Shown piece by piece: positions 7,347 to 14,242 of a DNA stretch of 14,609 nt. Below the pieces are notes generated by a model. That model was not told the DNA's origin, made no database searches, and saw only the letters and a program-made list of their open reading frames with translations. The stretch is taken from positions 1 through 14,609 of the forward strand of contig QIGD01000018.1 in the NCBI GenBank assembly GCA_003229935.1. Reading direction: 5' to 3'. Each line of letters begins with the position of its first letter. Position 1 is the first letter of the stretch. The translations under genes and the position numbers were made by a program. This DNA is from Methanobacteriota archaeon (GTDB lineage: Archaea > Hydrothermarchaeota > Hydrothermarchaeia > Hydrothermarchaeales > BMS3B).

Positions 7347-8561
7347 ATGAGAATACTCTATCTCCTTCAGGACCTTCCATACCCGCTAACTAATGGTGTT
7401 CGGGTGAAACTTTTTAATCTGATCTCATACATAGCAAAGAGTCACGAATGCCACATCCTGAGCTTTGGTGATAAAGATTTCCATTCAAGAGCCCAGGAGC
7501 TGCAAGAAAAAGTACCGAATATACGTATATTAGATCTCTTTCCTTTGAATTCCGGCCTTGCATTGCACTTAAAGAGACTAAATTGTTTATTGCGAAGAAA
7601 GCCGCTGTTTTTAGCGAGATGGAATAATAACGCTTTTGCTAAAGCGGTAATGCAAACCTTAGAATCCACACAATATGATGTCGTACATCTGGATGCACTC
7701 GGAATGGCATCATATGTCCATCTTTGTCAACCAACACCAACTATAATTTCTACTACAGATGCCACTTCTCTGGTTTACAGACGTGCTGCAAAAGCAAATC
7801 GCTCTTTTATTGGTAAAGTATATCAATATTCAGCTTCAAGGTCTATCGCTCGTTTTGAGCGTAATATATTGCCAGCATTCAATAAAGTTCATGTAGTTTC
7901 AAAGCTTGACCGGGATTATTTACTTTCGCAAATTCCTAAAGCTAATATTGAATGCATTGAACATGTAGTGCCTGATGAAGTATTGCAGTATCCGCGTGCA
8001 AGTCTCAGTTCTTTACCACGTAATGAAAAGAGAATTTTATTCACAGGTAACTTGCGTTGTGATAGTATATCTAAAGGGTTGCTTGCCTTTCTATCTGTTG
8101 CTTATCCTCTGATTAGGAAAGAATATCCTGATGTAGAGTTGACTGTTTTGGGACGTGATGCTCCGTCCAATGTACGCAAACAAATTGAGAATGCTTCTGG
8201 TGTTCATCTCTTGGAGTGGGTAGAGGACTACTGTGCTGAAATTATAAAAACCCATGTAGTGGTTTTTCCTGATTGGACAGGAACAGGGATTAAAACAAGA
8301 GTGCTGTACGCATTGGCATTGGGGAAACCAATAGTTGCTTCACCAGTGGCATTAGAGGGAATTGAAGTGCAGGACGGAATGCATTGTTTCAGGCGTGAGG
8401 TTGATGGTGAATTTGCAAAAGCCGTTATGTTGTTGCTGAACAATCAAGAATTGAGAAGAACAATGGGACAAAATGCGAGGAGACTCATACTTGATAGATA
8501 TAATGCTGAGATGAGTGTGCAAAAATGGCTTAAGCTTTACAATTGCAAGGAAATTGTTTGA
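7347..8561 (+). CDS. GT4-family glycosyltransferase
   Basis: A 404-residue GT-B fold glycosyltransferase that would add one sugar of the repeat unit at the cytoplasmic face of the membrane. The N-terminal domain starts RILYLLQDLPYPLTNGVRVK, the usual first strand plus glycine turn of this clan. The C-terminal domain shows ILFTGNL (~232-238), ELTVLGRDAP and the donor-binding segment DWTGTGIKTRVLYALALGKP (309-328). In most GT4 enzymes the position before ALALG is the second glutamate of the E-x7-E motif; here it is Y321, so the catalytic apparatus departs from the usual form or the subfamily is different. It starts three bases after the gmd stop without a clear Shine-Dalgarno, suggesting coupling. 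Donor and acceptor cannot be told from the sequence. Confidence 0.88.
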   Translation: MRILYLLQDLPYPLTNGVRVKLFNLISYIAKSHECHILSFGDKDFHSRAQELQEKVPNIRILDLFPLNSGLALHLKRLNCLLRRKPLFLARWNNNAFAKAVMQTLESTQYDVVHLDALGMASYVHLCQPTPTIISTTDATSLVYRRAAKANRSFIGKVYQYSASRSIARFERNILPAFNKVHVVSKLDRDYLLSQIPKANIECIEHVVPDEVLQYPRASLSSLPRNEKRILFTGNLRCDSISKGLLAFLSVAYPLIRKEYPDVELTVLGRDAPSNVRKQIENASGVHLLEWVEDYCAEIIKTHVVVFPDWTGTGIKTRVLYALALGKPIVASPVALEGIEVQDGMHCFRREVDGEFAKAVMLLLNNQELRRTMGQNARRLILDRYNAEMSVQKWLKLYNCKEIV

Positions 8562-8569
8562 TTTTGTAA

Positions 8570-9010
8570 AGGAGTTTCTTAATAGAAATTTCTTCTACAA
8601 GATTTTATATAAAGGAGAGAATTAAAAATTCCAGAGTGTTGCTTAATATTACTGTTAAGGAAGTACGAGATATTTATAGCGCTACATGGGTTGTGCTAAT
8701 TTCGAGTAATACAGATATTATTTGCCCGGCAGGATTAACATATTTAACTGAGGCTCTATCTTATAGTGCTGCAGTTGTAATACCAGAAGGACAATCTCAA
8801 GAGGGTTATGTAAGAAATGGTAAGGATGTAATAACTTTTTCTGAGATTAGTACAGATGCTGTTGTATCTGCTATGCAGACGTTTAAGGACGATAGTTTTC
8901 GACAACGGGTTAAAGATGCTTCCAGAAAGAGGGCGCTTGACCTCTTAGCCGCTCCGGTTGTTACGACTCGTGTTTTTAATGCATTGGAGAATATACTTGA
9001 CAGCAGTTGA
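8570..9010 (+). pseudogene. C-terminal remnant of a glycosyltransferase (headless)
   Basis: The open frame runs from 8570 after TAA at 8567; the first conventional start is GTG at 8636, giving 124 residues. The protein resembles only the C-terminal donor-binding half of a GT4-type enzyme: VLLNITVKEVRDIYSAT is like the segment before the E-x7-E region, followed by GLTYLTEALSYSAAVVIPEG, a match to the usual GL-x4-EA-x7-V pattern, then GYVRNGKDVITF and a terminal helix. The N-terminal acceptor domain is absent, and the preceding gene is a complete glycosyltransferase of its own, so this is not its missing half. AAGGAG elements (8569-8574 and 8612-8617) lie upstream but none is well placed for the GTG. 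Most likely a decayed gene; translation into a small protein cannot be excluded. Confidence 0.7.
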
Positions 9011-9054
9011 TTGCGTCTGAAAAGCAAGAACTTTAAAGAAAACAGTATCAATCC

Positions 9055-9063
9055 AAGGGGGGG
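9055..9063 (+). promoter_or_regulatory. Ribosome binding site made of a G7 tract before the radical SAM gene
   Basis: AAGGGGGGG occupies 9055-9063 and is followed by TA and the ATG at 9066. The seven-G run both supplies the Shine-Dalgarno core and sets its distance to the start codon. A change in the number of G would alter that distance. Confidence 0.6.
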
Positions 9064-9065
9064 TA

Positions 9066-10148
9066 ATGTTTCAAATCTTAATCAGAAAAGGGCTAAACAC
9101 GTCGCTGGTTCGTTTATCAAGACTGGGTGGTAAATTGCTCCCTGCTAAGCTAATTTTGGAGAAGGTTGCTGTACGGTTCCAGTCATTGTCGATAGAGACC
9201 ACAAACCACTGTAATGCGAAGTGTGTATTCTGCGCATACAAATACTTAAAACGTCCCAAGGGCATAATGGATGAGAGCTTGTTTTCCAAAATCATCGAAG
9301 AGTATGCCGACATTGGAGGAGGGGAACTTAACCTGACTCCTATGGTTGGTGATCCTTTAATGGATCCTAAAATCATCGATCGTATTTTATTTGCAAGAGA
9401 ATATAAGGCTGTAGCCCCGATATATTTCTTTACAAACGGAATCCTCCTGGATAAGGCCATATCAAAAGGTCTCCTTGATTCAGGGATACATCGTATTATA
9501 GTGAGCCTGATAGGCAGTGATAGACAGTCATACAAGAGATTGTCTGGAGTAGATCGTTGGGACAAAGTGATTTCAAATATTATATGCCTTCTGGAATTAA
9601 ACAATGCGAAAGCAGATCCTGTAGATATACGAATTGGTATAAGAACTGATCTCTCCATGAAAGACCTGTCTGCGAATAAAACTTACAAGAAGATAGCGGC
9701 CTTGACAGACAAAATTGATTATCAGTATCATTTTCATAATTGGGGTGGTGTTGTTCAGGAAGAGGAACCCAAAGGCGGTATGAAGTCTGAAGAAACCCGG
9801 AAAACGAATGGACCTTGTTTTGTATTGTATCGAGGCCCCAAAATCCTATGGAACGGTGATGCCTCAGCATGTATGTGTATCAACATCAATGGTGACGAGG
9901 AACTGCTTCTTGGCAATATTAAAAACCATCATCTGATACACTTGTGGCAGGGAGACAAAATGAGGAACTTGCGGAGGCAGTTCTTTGCTCAGGATCTACC
10001 GAAAACTTGTCGCAGTTGCTCTCATTACAATAGTGTTTCAGTCTTGTTGGACCTTCATCATAGAAAGCTTATTAAGGAGTGCTACAATAATTATATTTCT
10101 TCAAATTATTTTCTATCAGGGTCTATTCCCAGGAACTCATCAACCTGA
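9066..10148 (+). CDS. Radical SAM protein with C-terminal SPASM-type domain
   Basis: The radical SAM [4Fe-4S] motif is C49-x3-C53-x2-C56 (TTNHCNAKCVFCAYKY). It is followed by the SAM-contact region with VGDPLMDP (94-101), FFTNG (121-125) and SLIG (147-150). The C-terminal part carries SPASM-like cysteines C251, C269, C271, C315 and C318 around LLGNI and LPKTCRSC, expected to bind auxiliary iron-sulfur clusters. Radical SAM/SPASM proteins mature peptides or modify other substrates; those in polysaccharide loci mostly have no assigned reaction, and I cannot name the substrate here. The last ten or so residues look arbitrary: a different frame, open from 10091 to 10315, continues with a plausible helical C terminus, so the 3' end may carry a frameshift. 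It lies between a glycosyltransferase remnant and an intact glycosyltransferase. Confidence 0.9.
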   Translation: MFQILIRKGLNTSLVRLSRLGGKLLPAKLILEKVAVRFQSLSIETTNHCNAKCVFCAYKYLKRPKGIMDESLFSKIIEEYADIGGGELNLTPMVGDPLMDPKIIDRILFAREYKAVAPIYFFTNGILLDKAISKGLLDSGIHRIIVSLIGSDRQSYKRLSGVDRWDKVISNIICLLELNNAKADPVDIRIGIRTDLSMKDLSANKTYKKIAALTDKIDYQYHFHNWGGVVQEEEPKGGMKSEETRKTNGPCFVLYRGPKILWNGDASACMCININGDEELLLGNIKNHHLIHLWQGDKMRNLRRQFFAQDLPKTCRSCSHYNSVSVLLDLHHRKLIKECYNNYISSNYFLSGSIPRNSST

Positions 10149-10277
10149 AGCAGCTCTACGGATGGAGACGAAACCTTAAACGATTATACTATCTTATCCA
10201 GAAACAAAAGGACTTATTAATTCTGACGGTATTGTTGTCAGACCTTCTAATAGTCTTTGCCAAGTATATAGAATCCA

Positions 10278-11402
10278 ATGAAATTAGCAGTTTTGTCAAA
10301 CTCGCCAGGTCCTAATCAGGTTCAGTATTTCGACGAGCTGGCGAAAATCCCAGGGATCGCCCTTACCGTATACTATTGTGCAAGAAGAAACGTAAAATGG
10401 CGAGGAACAGATACGTATAAACTTAATCATGATGCTCAATTCATGGTTAATTTAAATCCGTGGGCTGAAACACGTGAAAGTCTTCATTGCAATCCATCCG
10501 CACTCTCTCTTGCTATTCATAGACAACATGATTTAATCATGATCCAGGGCTATTCATATCCTACAGCTTTAGCTGCAATGTTAGCATGTATGATCTTTAG
10601 AAAACCTTTTGTGTTCTGGGGAGAAATGATCAACCGAAACCCGAGGCCGATTACTGCTCCTGTAAAGAAGTTTTTTGTTTGGCCCTGTTTTCACCGTGCC
10701 CAGGCCATACTGACTATGGGTAAGTCGGGGGTTCGATCATTCCAGGAGATAGGTATTCCAGTTGAACGGATTTATGAGGTTCCCTATTCTTGCAACTTGG
10801 AAACCTATTTGAGTGTACAGCGAACCGCAAATCATTCAAATGACAGAAAAAAGAGAATATTGGTTGTAGCACAGTTAATCAAAAGAAAGCGAGTGGACAT
10901 TGCTTTAAAAGCTTTTTTGTCTTTATCTGAGCAGTATAAGGATTGGGACATGGTTATCTGTGGTGACGGGCCTTGTAGAGATGAATTGGAAAAAATGATT
11001 AGAAACAGAGAGAAATGCCGTGTTATCTTTAAAGGCTTTGTGTCCAAGGATCAACAGCCAGCGATATATGCTGATTCAGACATTTTTCTTCTCACATCGG
11101 TTCAGGATGGTTGGGGAATGGTTGTCACAGAAGCAATGGCTTCAGGATTACCCGTGATAAGTACTTATGCTGTGGAATCTGCTAGAGTTCTTCTTGACGA
11201 TAAAGCCTGTGGTATATTGATTAATCCAAATAGTGTAAGTGAAACTATAGAGGCGTTAGAACTATTGATAAAGGATAAAGCAATGAGGACACGTATGGGA
11301 GAATGTGCACGAGAGAAATCAAAGGAATACGACGTTGATAGGGTTGCACGAGATAGTGCTAAGATACTGTTAGGAATCCATCAACATTTGAGAGTTTGTT
11401 AA
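10278..11402 (+). CDS. GT4-family glycosyltransferase
   Basis: A 374-residue two-domain (GT-B) glycosyltransferase, probably a retaining enzyme building the repeat unit in the cytoplasm. The N-terminal domain has a short first strand (KLAVLSNSPGPNQVQYFDEL) and the pattern PTALAAMLACMIFRKPFVFWGE. The C-terminal domain shows RILVVAQLIKRKRVDIALKA (~194-213), the donor strand MVICGDGP, VIFKGFV, and DGWGMVVTEAMASGLPVIST. The first glutamate of the usual E-x7-E pair is replaced by aspartate (D277-x7-E285), a conservative change seen in active family members. No clear Shine-Dalgarno precedes the ATG. A frame that may be the shifted tail of the upstream radical SAM gene overlaps the first ~38 bases. 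Sugar specificity is unknown. Confidence 0.92.
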   Translation: MKLAVLSNSPGPNQVQYFDELAKIPGIALTVYYCARRNVKWRGTDTYKLNHDAQFMVNLNPWAETRESLHCNPSALSLAIHRQHDLIMIQGYSYPTALAAMLACMIFRKPFVFWGEMINRNPRPITAPVKKFFVWPCFHRAQAILTMGKSGVRSFQEIGIPVERIYEVPYSCNLETYLSVQRTANHSNDRKKRILVVAQLIKRKRVDIALKAFLSLSEQYKDWDMVICGDGPCRDELEKMIRNREKCRVIFKGFVSKDQQPAIYADSDIFLLTSVQDGWGMVVTEAMASGLPVISTYAVESARVLLDDKACGILINPNSVSETIEALELLIKDKAMRTRMGECAREKSKEYDVDRVARDSAKILLGIHQHLRVC

Positions 11403-11453
11403 AGCTGATTTTGTGCCCTATCGTGTAAGATAAAAAGAAGAGGGAGGTTTGTT

Positions 11454-12683
11454 ATGAAAGTTCTTGTTCTTGGAGGAGATGGTTTTTGTGGGTGGCCTAC
11501 GTCGTTAGGTCTTTCGAACTCTGGATATGATATCACTATAGTAGATAATCTTTCCAGAAGAAAAATTGATATTGAATTGGAGTGTGATTCTCTTACGCCG
11601 ATTCAACCAATCAGTACCAGACTGAAAGTTTGGAAGTCTGTTTCTGGAAGAGATATCCAATTTGTAAATCTTGATGTTGCCCGGCAATATCATAAATTGT
11701 TTACTCTCATCAAAGAATTAAGGCCTGATGCAATTATCCATTTTGCTGAACAGCGTGCCGCTCCATATTCAATGAAGTCACCCTTTCATAAGCGTTATAC
11801 TGTCGATAATAATATCAACGCAACCCATAATCTTCTCTGTGCTATAGCCGAAAGTGAACTGGATATTCATCTCGTTCATCTTGGAACTATGGGTGTTTAT
11901 GGTTATGGCACGGCCGGGATGGCTATTCCTGAAGGATATCTGAATGTTAAGGTTGATTGCGGAAACGGAGAATTAAAAGACTTGGAGATACTTTATCCTG
12001 CAAATCCTGGTAGTGTGTATCATCTGACAAAAACACAGGATGCATTAATGTTTTATTATTACAACAAAAATGACGGTATACGAGTTACCGATCTTCATCA
12101 GGGTGTTGTATGGGGGACCAATACACCGGAAACAATGATGGATGAGAGGCTTATTAACCGTTTTGATTATGACGGTGACTACGGTACCGTATTGAACAGA
12201 TTCTTGATGCAGGCTGCTATTGGTCATCCCCTCACCGTACACGGAACCGGAGGTCAAACAAGAGCATTCATACATATCAGGGATACGGTTAAGTGTATTC
12301 GTATAGCATTAGAAAATCCTCCACAAAAAGGGGATAAGGTTCAGATATTTAACCAGACAACCGAAACTCATACGGTTCGTAACCTGGCAGAACTTGTATC
12401 AGAGATAAGTGGTGCTGAAATTCGTTATTACAGAAACCCGAGGAAGGAAGCAACAGAAAACAAACTTAATGTTCTTAATGAACGATTCTTGCAATTAGGT
12501 CTTAACCCTGTAACACTACAGGAAGGTCTCTTGTCTGAAGTCATGGATATCGCAAAAAAATATGAATATCGATGCGATAAATCTAAAATAATCTGTAAGT
12601 CCCTTTGGACAAAAGATATTGAGATAGATGCGGAAGGTTCTAATATCCCAATTAATCAACCAGGTGAAAGAGAAGCTCCGTGA
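11454..12683 (+). CDS. sqdB: UDP-sulfoquinovose synthase (SQD1/SqdB family)
   Basis: This extended SDR enzyme converts UDP-glucose and sulfite to UDP-sulfoquinovose. Family features are the NAD motif LGGDGFCGW (6-14), SLTPI (46-50), the stretch FAEQRAAPYSM (97-107), LGTMGVYG with T145, and Y189-x3-K193 (SVYHLTK), matching the Thr-Tyr-Lys triad known from plant SQD1. Also present are DLHQGVVWG (213-221), MMDERLINRFDYD (228-240) and FGT/YGT-type TVLNRF (245-250), followed by HGTGGQTRAFIHIRDT. The 409 residues match bacterial SqdB in length, with an unconserved C-terminal tail after about 375. The ribosome site AGGGAGG (11441-11447) is the strongest in the window. No SqdX or SqdD lipid glycosyltransferase is adjacent, and the neighbours are polysaccharide glycosyltransferases, so sulfoquinovose probably goes into the glycan, not into SQDG (inference). 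Confidence 0.92.
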   Translation: MKVLVLGGDGFCGWPTSLGLSNSGYDITIVDNLSRRKIDIELECDSLTPIQPISTRLKVWKSVSGRDIQFVNLDVARQYHKLFTLIKELRPDAIIHFAEQRAAPYSMKSPFHKRYTVDNNINATHNLLCAIAESELDIHLVHLGTMGVYGYGTAGMAIPEGYLNVKVDCGNGELKDLEILYPANPGSVYHLTKTQDALMFYYYNKNDGIRVTDLHQGVVWGTNTPETMMDERLINRFDYDGDYGTVLNRFLMQAAIGHPLTVHGTGGQTRAFIHIRDTVKCIRIALENPPQKGDKVQIFNQTTETHTVRNLAELVSEISGAEIRYYRNPRKEATENKLNVLNERFLQLGLNPVTLQEGLLSEVMDIAKKYEYRCDKSKIICKSLWTKDIEIDAEGSNIPINQPGEREAP

Positions 12684-12812
12684 GAAACAGTGCTGACTGC
12701 TTATTTCGACAACAAAAGGCAGTGGACGGACGACCAATTGCTTTAGGTTTTCTTCTGTCGTGTTAGAGGCTCTCATGCTATCAACAAGCGAAACCATGCT
12801 AAATAACTAGGA

Positions 12813-13970
12813 ATGAAAGTATTACATGTAGCCCCAAGTTTATCTTCTGAGTGGGGGGGGCCAACAAAGGTCGTTACTGAGCTAACCGAAGCCTTAGCCA
12901 AAAAAGGGGTTGAGGTGTCCATTTTTGCTCCATCAGAAGATGATAAGGATGTATGTATAACCAATCTTGAAGAGGTTGATCTAAAACTTTTTCCGAAAAG
13001 TTTCCTTTCAAAATTCTGGACATCTTATTCTTCATCTTTGGGTAAAGCTTTGATGAGAAAAGTCGCTAATTTTGACTTAGTTCATATTCACGAAATCTGG
13101 CATCATCCTCATTTTGCTGCTTGTCAAGCAGCAAAGTTTGCAAGAAAACCTTTCGTTGTAACTATTCATGGAGAGCTTGAACCTTGGTGTTTAGATCATA
13201 AGTCGTTTAAGAAGAAGATTTTCTCATTCCTGATCCAAAAAAAGCTTCTTAAAGAAGCCTCAGGCATTCATGCCATTACTGAAGATGAAGTTAAAAGCAT
13301 CTGTAATTTTGTTAACAACAAAAATGTGTTTCATATCCCAAACGGTTTAAATCTAATGGAGTTTCAAAATCTTCCATCTAAGGAAGATTTTGAAGGCTTA
13401 TACCCTTCGTTGAGAGGGAAAAAGGTAATCTTATTCTTAGCACGTATTCATCCTAAAAAGGGGCTTGATATACTCGCAAGAGCTTTTGGAAATATATTAA
13501 AGAATACAGATGATATTCAGCTGGTAATAGCAGGGCCTGATAAAGATGATTATAAAAACCAAATAATTGAGATACTTAAGGCTGAGAATGCCATAGGTAA
13601 TACCATATTTACAGGAATGCTGACAGGAGAAAAGAAACTTGCAGCTTTAAGCAGAGCAGATATTTTTGTTTTACCGTCTTATTCTGAAGGTTTTAGTATA
13701 AGCATTTTGGAGGCCATGGCATGCGGGCTTGCAGTAGTGATAACAAAACAGTGTAACTTTCCTGAGGTTGAGGAGATTGGTGGTGGTAAGATTATTGATA
13801 CAGATGCTAATCACCTGTCAAAGGCTGTTAGTGAACTATTGGACAATCCAGAATTATGTAAAAAGATGGGGGATAGAGGTAAAAGACTGGTGATGGAAAA
13901 ATACACTTGGGATAAAATAGCAGATCAGATGATTATTGCCTATGAAGAGATACTTGGTAAAAAAGGGTGA
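12813..13970 (+). CDS. GT4-family glycosyltransferase with poly-G tract near its start
   Basis: A 385-residue GT-B glycosyltransferase with a canonical layout. The N-terminal glycine turn is EWGGPTKVV (13-21), followed by DLVHIHEIWHHP and FVVTIHGE. The C-terminal domain has ILFLARIHPKKGLDIL, the donor strand VIAGPDKDD, and an intact E-x7-E pair at E292 and E300 (SEGFSISILEAMACG), as in retaining GT4 enzymes such as mannosyl- or glucosyltransferases. Eight consecutive G (12853-12860) encode part of W14-G15-G16; gain or loss of one G would bring a stop within about ten codons. AGGA directly abuts the ATG, which is too close for a normal ribosome site, so initiation may be weak. The 129 bases upstream hold no recognisable gene. 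Confidence 0.93.
   Translation: MKVLHVAPSLSSEWGGPTKVVTELTEALAKKGVEVSIFAPSEDDKDVCITNLEEVDLKLFPKSFLSKFWTSYSSSLGKALMRKVANFDLVHIHEIWHHPHFAACQAAKFARKPFVVTIHGELEPWCLDHKSFKKKIFSFLIQKKLLKEASGIHAITEDEVKSICNFVNNKNVFHIPNGLNLMEFQNLPSKEDFEGLYPSLRGKKVILFLARIHPKKGLDILARAFGNILKNTDDIQLVIAGPDKDDYKNQIIEILKAENAIGNTIFTGMLTGEKKLAALSRADIFVLPSYSEGFSISILEAMACGLAVVITKQCNFPEVEEIGGGKIIDTDANHLSKAVSELLDNPELCKKMGDRGKRLVMEKYTWDKIADQMIIAYEEILGKKG
12853..12860 (+). repeat. G8 homopolymer in the 5' part of a glycosyltransferase gene
   Basis: Eight consecutive G lie 40 bases into the coding sequence. They fall in the codons TGG-GGG-GGG of the conserved glycine turn. Shifting by +1 gives a stop after ANKGRY, and by -1 after QQRSLLS, so the tract could act as an on/off switch. 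Confidence 0.8.
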
Positions 13971-14132
13971 TTAAGTGGTGGTGGTGATTATAAACTATCA
14001 GGATTTGAGTTTCTGGCTATTGTTTGGGTTGGTTCTATTGTTCAGTTATTGGTTTTATTTGGTTTGAGACTGGTGACTATTATTATTAACCTGGCAAACA
14101 AACATAGAGACATAGGAAGGGCAAAAATATAA
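13971..14132 (+). other. Gene-free stretch with a membrane-segment-like frame, no proper start
   Basis: In the same frame as the preceding glycosyltransferase, after its stop, the sequence is open until TAA at 14130. It reads as one strongly hydrophobic segment (FLAIVWVGSIVQLLVLFG, 14010-14063) followed by a basic tail ending KHRDIGRAKI. There is no ATG or GTG near the beginning of this frame. A competing frame starting at GTG 13975 gives a 30-residue hydrophobic peptide ending in TGA at about 14065. It may be a remnant of a membrane-protein gene or chance from T-rich sequence. I do not recognise it. Confidence 0.3.
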
Positions 14133-14133
14133 T

Positions 14134-14238
14134 ATGCAGATGGAAAAAATAGAAAAAGAAGATGCGAGGGAACTGACACAGAAGACACAGGAGCAGATGA
14201 TGAAACAGGGAATCCGACTACGCCAGAAAAGAAGTTGA
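14134..14238 (+). CDS. Possible 34-residue charged small protein before the second radical SAM gene
   Basis: An ATG at 14134 opens 34 codons, with a TGA four bases before the next gene. The peptide is rich in Glu, Lys and Gln (MQMEKIEKEDARELTQKTQE at its start) and likely helical, with no cysteine and no signal peptide. AGGAAGGG (14113-14120) lies about 13 bases upstream, which is rather far. Another frame across the same bases is open from 14133 to TGA at 14244-14246, overlapping the next ATG as ATGA. Neither frame resembles a family I know, and this may simply be a non-coding leader. Confidence 0.25.
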   Translation: MQMEKIEKEDARELTQKTQEQMMKQGIRLRQKRS

Positions 14239-14242
14239 AGAT

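Noticed and set aside
8581..8600. Palindrome AGAAATTTCT as a terminator
   Set aside because: The stem is short and AT-only and is not followed by a T-run, so it is not a credible intrinsic terminator.
9071..9658. A 195-codon open frame on the minus strand opposite the radical SAM gene
   Set aside because: It lies wholly within the strongly supported radical SAM gene, shows no recognisable motif, and its composition is what one expects from an antisense shadow.
9985..10179. A 64-codon + frame overlapping the end of the radical SAM gene
   Set aside because: It starts inside the conserved cysteine region in a different frame and reads as non-specific hydrophobic sequence; the third frame (10091-10315) is the better candidate for a shifted C terminus.
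12684..12812. Possible insertion-sequence remnant or minus-strand peptide in the gap before the last glycosyltransferase
   Set aside because: A short minus-strand frame looks protein-like over about 30 residues, but I found no transposase motif, no terminal inverted repeats and no target duplication by eye.
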